Source: Caldicellulosiruptor hydrothermalis 108 (lineage in GTDB: Bacteria; Bacillota; Thermoanaerobacteria; Caldicellulosiruptorales; Caldicellulosiruptoraceae). From it: DNA of 64,000 bases. The notes under the pieces are model-generated. The model ran no database searches, had not been told where the DNA came from, and saw nothing but the letters and a program-made list of their open reading frames with translations. The first letter of the stretch is position 1; the number at the start of each line of letters is the position of its first letter. The stretch is taken from positions 2,706,677-2,770,676 of the forward strand of contig NC_014652.1 of the NCBI RefSeq assembly GCF_000166355.1. The letters run 5' to 3'. Made by a program: the position numbers and the translations under genes. Below, in pieces: positions 62,301-64,000 of the stretch.

Positions 62301-63421
62301 AAAAGTTTGTAGCTGCTTTAACACTGCTTTTTTTAATACCAGCTTTTCTGACAGGTTGCTGGAACAGAAAAGAGCTCAACGACATATTGATTGTTCAGGC
62401 AGTTGGAGTTGACAAAAACCAAAGCGGGCAGTTCAAGCTCACATTCCAGGTATTAAAACCAAAGGTGCTTAAAAATCCAACAAATCTGCCATCCAGTTCT
62501 CAACAAAAAGGAGTGTGGTGTTTTTCATCAACAGGCAAAAGCGTATTTGACGCTATCCGAAACGCAACACTTTCATGTGATAAAAAGCTTTTCTTTTCAC
62601 ACAATAAGATTATTGTTATTAGCGAAAAAGTTGCACATCAAGGAATTGAAAATGTTCTTGATATATTCTTAAGGTATCATGAATTTCGTCCAGATGCATA
62701 TTTCATTGTTACATCTGATGACATTGAAAAATTCTTGGATGCAACTGTCCCAATAGAGTCAATACCTGCAAAAGAGCTTGAAAATGTAATAAAGAATTAC
62801 TTTGCAAACGCAAAAACGTTTCCTGTTAGGCTATACGAATTTCAAAAGATGTCAAATACAAAGTCAAAAACTGCAGTTGTTCCTTTTGTGACAACAAAAT
62901 CACCCTTAAAACAATCTTCTCAGACACAGATGTTTTACGTAGAAAAAATGGCAGTGTTTAGTAACTACAAGCTTGTAGGGTATCTTACACACGAGCAGAT
63001 GCGAGGACTTTTATGGGCAGCTGGCAAAATAAAAAGCGGGATATATCCTGTAAAGCTTGGCAAAGACTTATTTTCGTTAGAACTTATACAAAACAGTAGC
63101 ACCATCGATGTTAAAAGAAAAGACGGCAAAGCTTTCTTTACCTTGCAAATAATCACTGAGACAAACCTTGGTGAAAAACATTCAAACTCTTATATCTCAA
63201 GTTCTTTGGTGGAAAAAATAAAAAAAGATCTTAGCAAATCTATCAGAAACGACATTCAAAAGGCATTGAAAAAATCGTTTGAACTCAATTGCGACATTCT
63301 GCACCTTGGCGATATTTATTACTCTTCATACAAAAAGCCTTTAAAGTTTGACAAAAATTCTATTTCGGTCTCAATTGTTGTAAAGCCTTTCATAAGGCGA
63401 TTTGGTATGATGAAAGAGTGA
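62297..63421 (+). CDS. Germinant receptor lipoprotein subunit (GerAC type)
   Basis: 374 residues. Lipoprotein signal LTLLFLIPAFLTGCWNRKEL with lipid-acceptor Cys near residue 21 and the family's CWNRKELNDI continuation, then AVGVDKNQSGQFKLTFQVLK. The ATG overlaps the permease stop (ATGA). Third subunit of the receptor. Confidence 0.94.
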   Translation: MKKFVAALTLLFLIPAFLTGCWNRKELNDILIVQAVGVDKNQSGQFKLTFQVLKPKVLKNPTNLPSSSQQKGVWCFSSTGKSVFDAIRNATLSCDKKLFFSHNKIIVISEKVAHQGIENVLDIFLRYHEFRPDAYFIVTSDDIEKFLDATVPIESIPAKELENVIKNYFANAKTFPVRLYEFQKMSNTKSKTAVVPFVTTKSPLKQSSQTQMFYVEKMAVFSNYKLVGYLTHEQMRGLLWAAGKIKSGIYPVKLGKDLFSLELIQNSSTIDVKRKDGKAFFTLQIITETNLGEKHSNSYISSSLVEKIKKDLSKSIRNDIQKALKKSFELNCDILHLGDIYYSSYKKPLKFDKNSISVSIVVKPFIRRFGMMKE

Positions 63422-63443
63422 AATTCAAGGAGAAAAAAGGGCC

Positions 63444-63662
63444 ATGAACATAGGATTTTTAGTTATTTTTTACTTGTCACTTTTTGCAGCAGAGTATTAT
63501 ATCTTAAAAAGAAGGTATCTCCAAAAAGAGATGTTTTTCACAAGCCTTTTGATTTTCACAGGACTTGTTCTAAGTTTAATCTTGAATACCAAGAAAAACG
63601 TGCCAAATCCGCACATTTTGATTGAAAAGCTCTTTGACAAGCTATTTTCTCTATTTATGTAA
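63444..63662 (+). CDS. Small membrane protein at end of ger operon
   Basis: 72 residues with two spans (MNIGFLVIFYLSLFAAEYYI and FFTSLLIFTGLVLSLILNT). CAAGGAGAAAAAAGGGCC precedes ATG. Its size and position resemble the small D-type subunits that accompany some germinant receptors, but there is no sequence signature to prove it. It is the last gene before the origin. Confidence 0.6.
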   Translation: MNIGFLVIFYLSLFAAEYYILKRRYLQKEMFFTSLLIFTGLVLSLILNTKKNVPNPHILIEKLFDKLFSLFM

Positions 63663-63700
63663 ACACAAAACTTAAAAACTCTTAAAAATAACATGAAAAA

Positions 63701-63963
63701 TTGTCCACAGAAAAAACTATGTTTACTTAATCTTTTAAAATCCTTTCTTTTACTGCACCTTCTTCAAAGCAGTATTCTTATAAAAAGTCAACCATCGTTA
63801 ATCAAGATATCCACATGTGAAAATCTAATTTTGATAAATTTAATTCACAAAAATAATCCACATATCCACAGTTTTTATCCACAGACTTTTAACAGGGTGT
63901 AGACAAATTTCTCACTGTGGAAAATTTGATTCTCAAAATATATTTTCTTATTGATGTGGATAA
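63701..63963. other. oriC: Replication origin region with DnaA boxes
   Basis: DnaA boxes on the plus strand: TTGTCCACA 63701, ATATCCACA 63807, TAATCCACA 63854, ATATCCACA 63862, TTATCCACA 63875. On the minus strand: TGTGGAAAA 63916 and TGTGGATAA 63955. The last is followed by a T-rich stretch (63964-63980) that could unwind. With rpmH on the left and soj/parB/parS nearby, this is oriC; dnaA should start just past the right edge. No gene is supported in 63663-64000. Confidence 0.88.
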
Positions 63964-64000
63964 TTTTTTTTGGTATATTTAATAGTGCTTCTAAAAATTA

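Noticed and set aside
63693..63902. 69-codon open frame across the DnaA boxes
   Set aside because: Composition follows the DnaA box repeats and AT-rich origin DNA; no ribosome site or family.
1..64000. tRNA, rRNA, SRP RNA, T-box or other riboswitches
   Set aside because: No CCA-ending cloverleaf, rRNA core motif or other conserved aptamer block was recognised in the gaps beyond the GEMM-I riboswitch; small RNAs without such marks could be missed by eye.

Overview
The window looks like chromosome from a thermophilic, low-GC, spore-forming Firmicute. The closest fit I can name is Caldicellulosiruptor or a near relative, inferred from CRISPR repeat style, gene content and AT-rich codon use; no database was searched. 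No rRNA or tRNA gene was found. The right end is the replication-origin neighbourhood: a cluster of DnaA boxes at 63.7-64.0 kb, with rpmH-rnpA-yidD-yidC-jag-mnmE-mnmG-rsmG-noc and soj-parB reading leftward from it.

Left part (1-31 kb) is rich in CRISPR material. A csx1-type CARF gene runs off the left edge. A decayed CRISPR locus follows (leader 2585-2757), in which two repeats flank a 496-bp piece of apparent phage DNA instead of a normal spacer. A six-gene type III effector operon (7413-15560: Cmr1, Cmr6-like, Cas10/Csx11-like, Cmr4, small subunit, Cmr3/Cas5-like; best fit subtype III-C) lies downstream of a 51-repeat array (15714-19031), and both read leftward. A second repeat type forms a 9-repeat array at 26739-27291. 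Its leader is a duplicate of the decayed one, csx20 (ring nuclease family) lies on one side, and a three-gene operon of unknown function lies on the other. The last gene of that operon is a Cys-rich zinc-ribbon protein whose broken paralogue sits beside the decayed locus. I consider this repeated arrangement the best candidate for something undescribed. No cas1, cas2 or cas6 is present.

Between and around these are housekeeping and sporulation genes: rhomboid and ClpP-fold membrane proteases, an apparently orphan c-di-GMP-I riboswitch, bioY with a BirA-type operator, recD2, a YvrJ/DUF2922/DUF1659 cluster, spoVAC-AD-AE and spoVS.

The middle (30-51.8 kb) holds a large GGDEF-EAL receptor, two overlapping WYL-domain genes, a chemoreceptor-like protein, a CAP-domain protein, a fumarase alpha subunit without its partner, CvpA, a PAS-PP2C phosphatase, soj/parB bracketed by two parS sites, a Rpn-family nuclease gene plus a broken relative, a PhoP-box-preceded phosphate-binding-protein/alkaline phosphatase pair, and an ISL3 element whose transposase carries one nonsense codon. 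The right end (51.8-64 kb) is the noc-to-rpmH cluster, then a gerABC-type germinant receptor operon inserted between rpmH and the origin.
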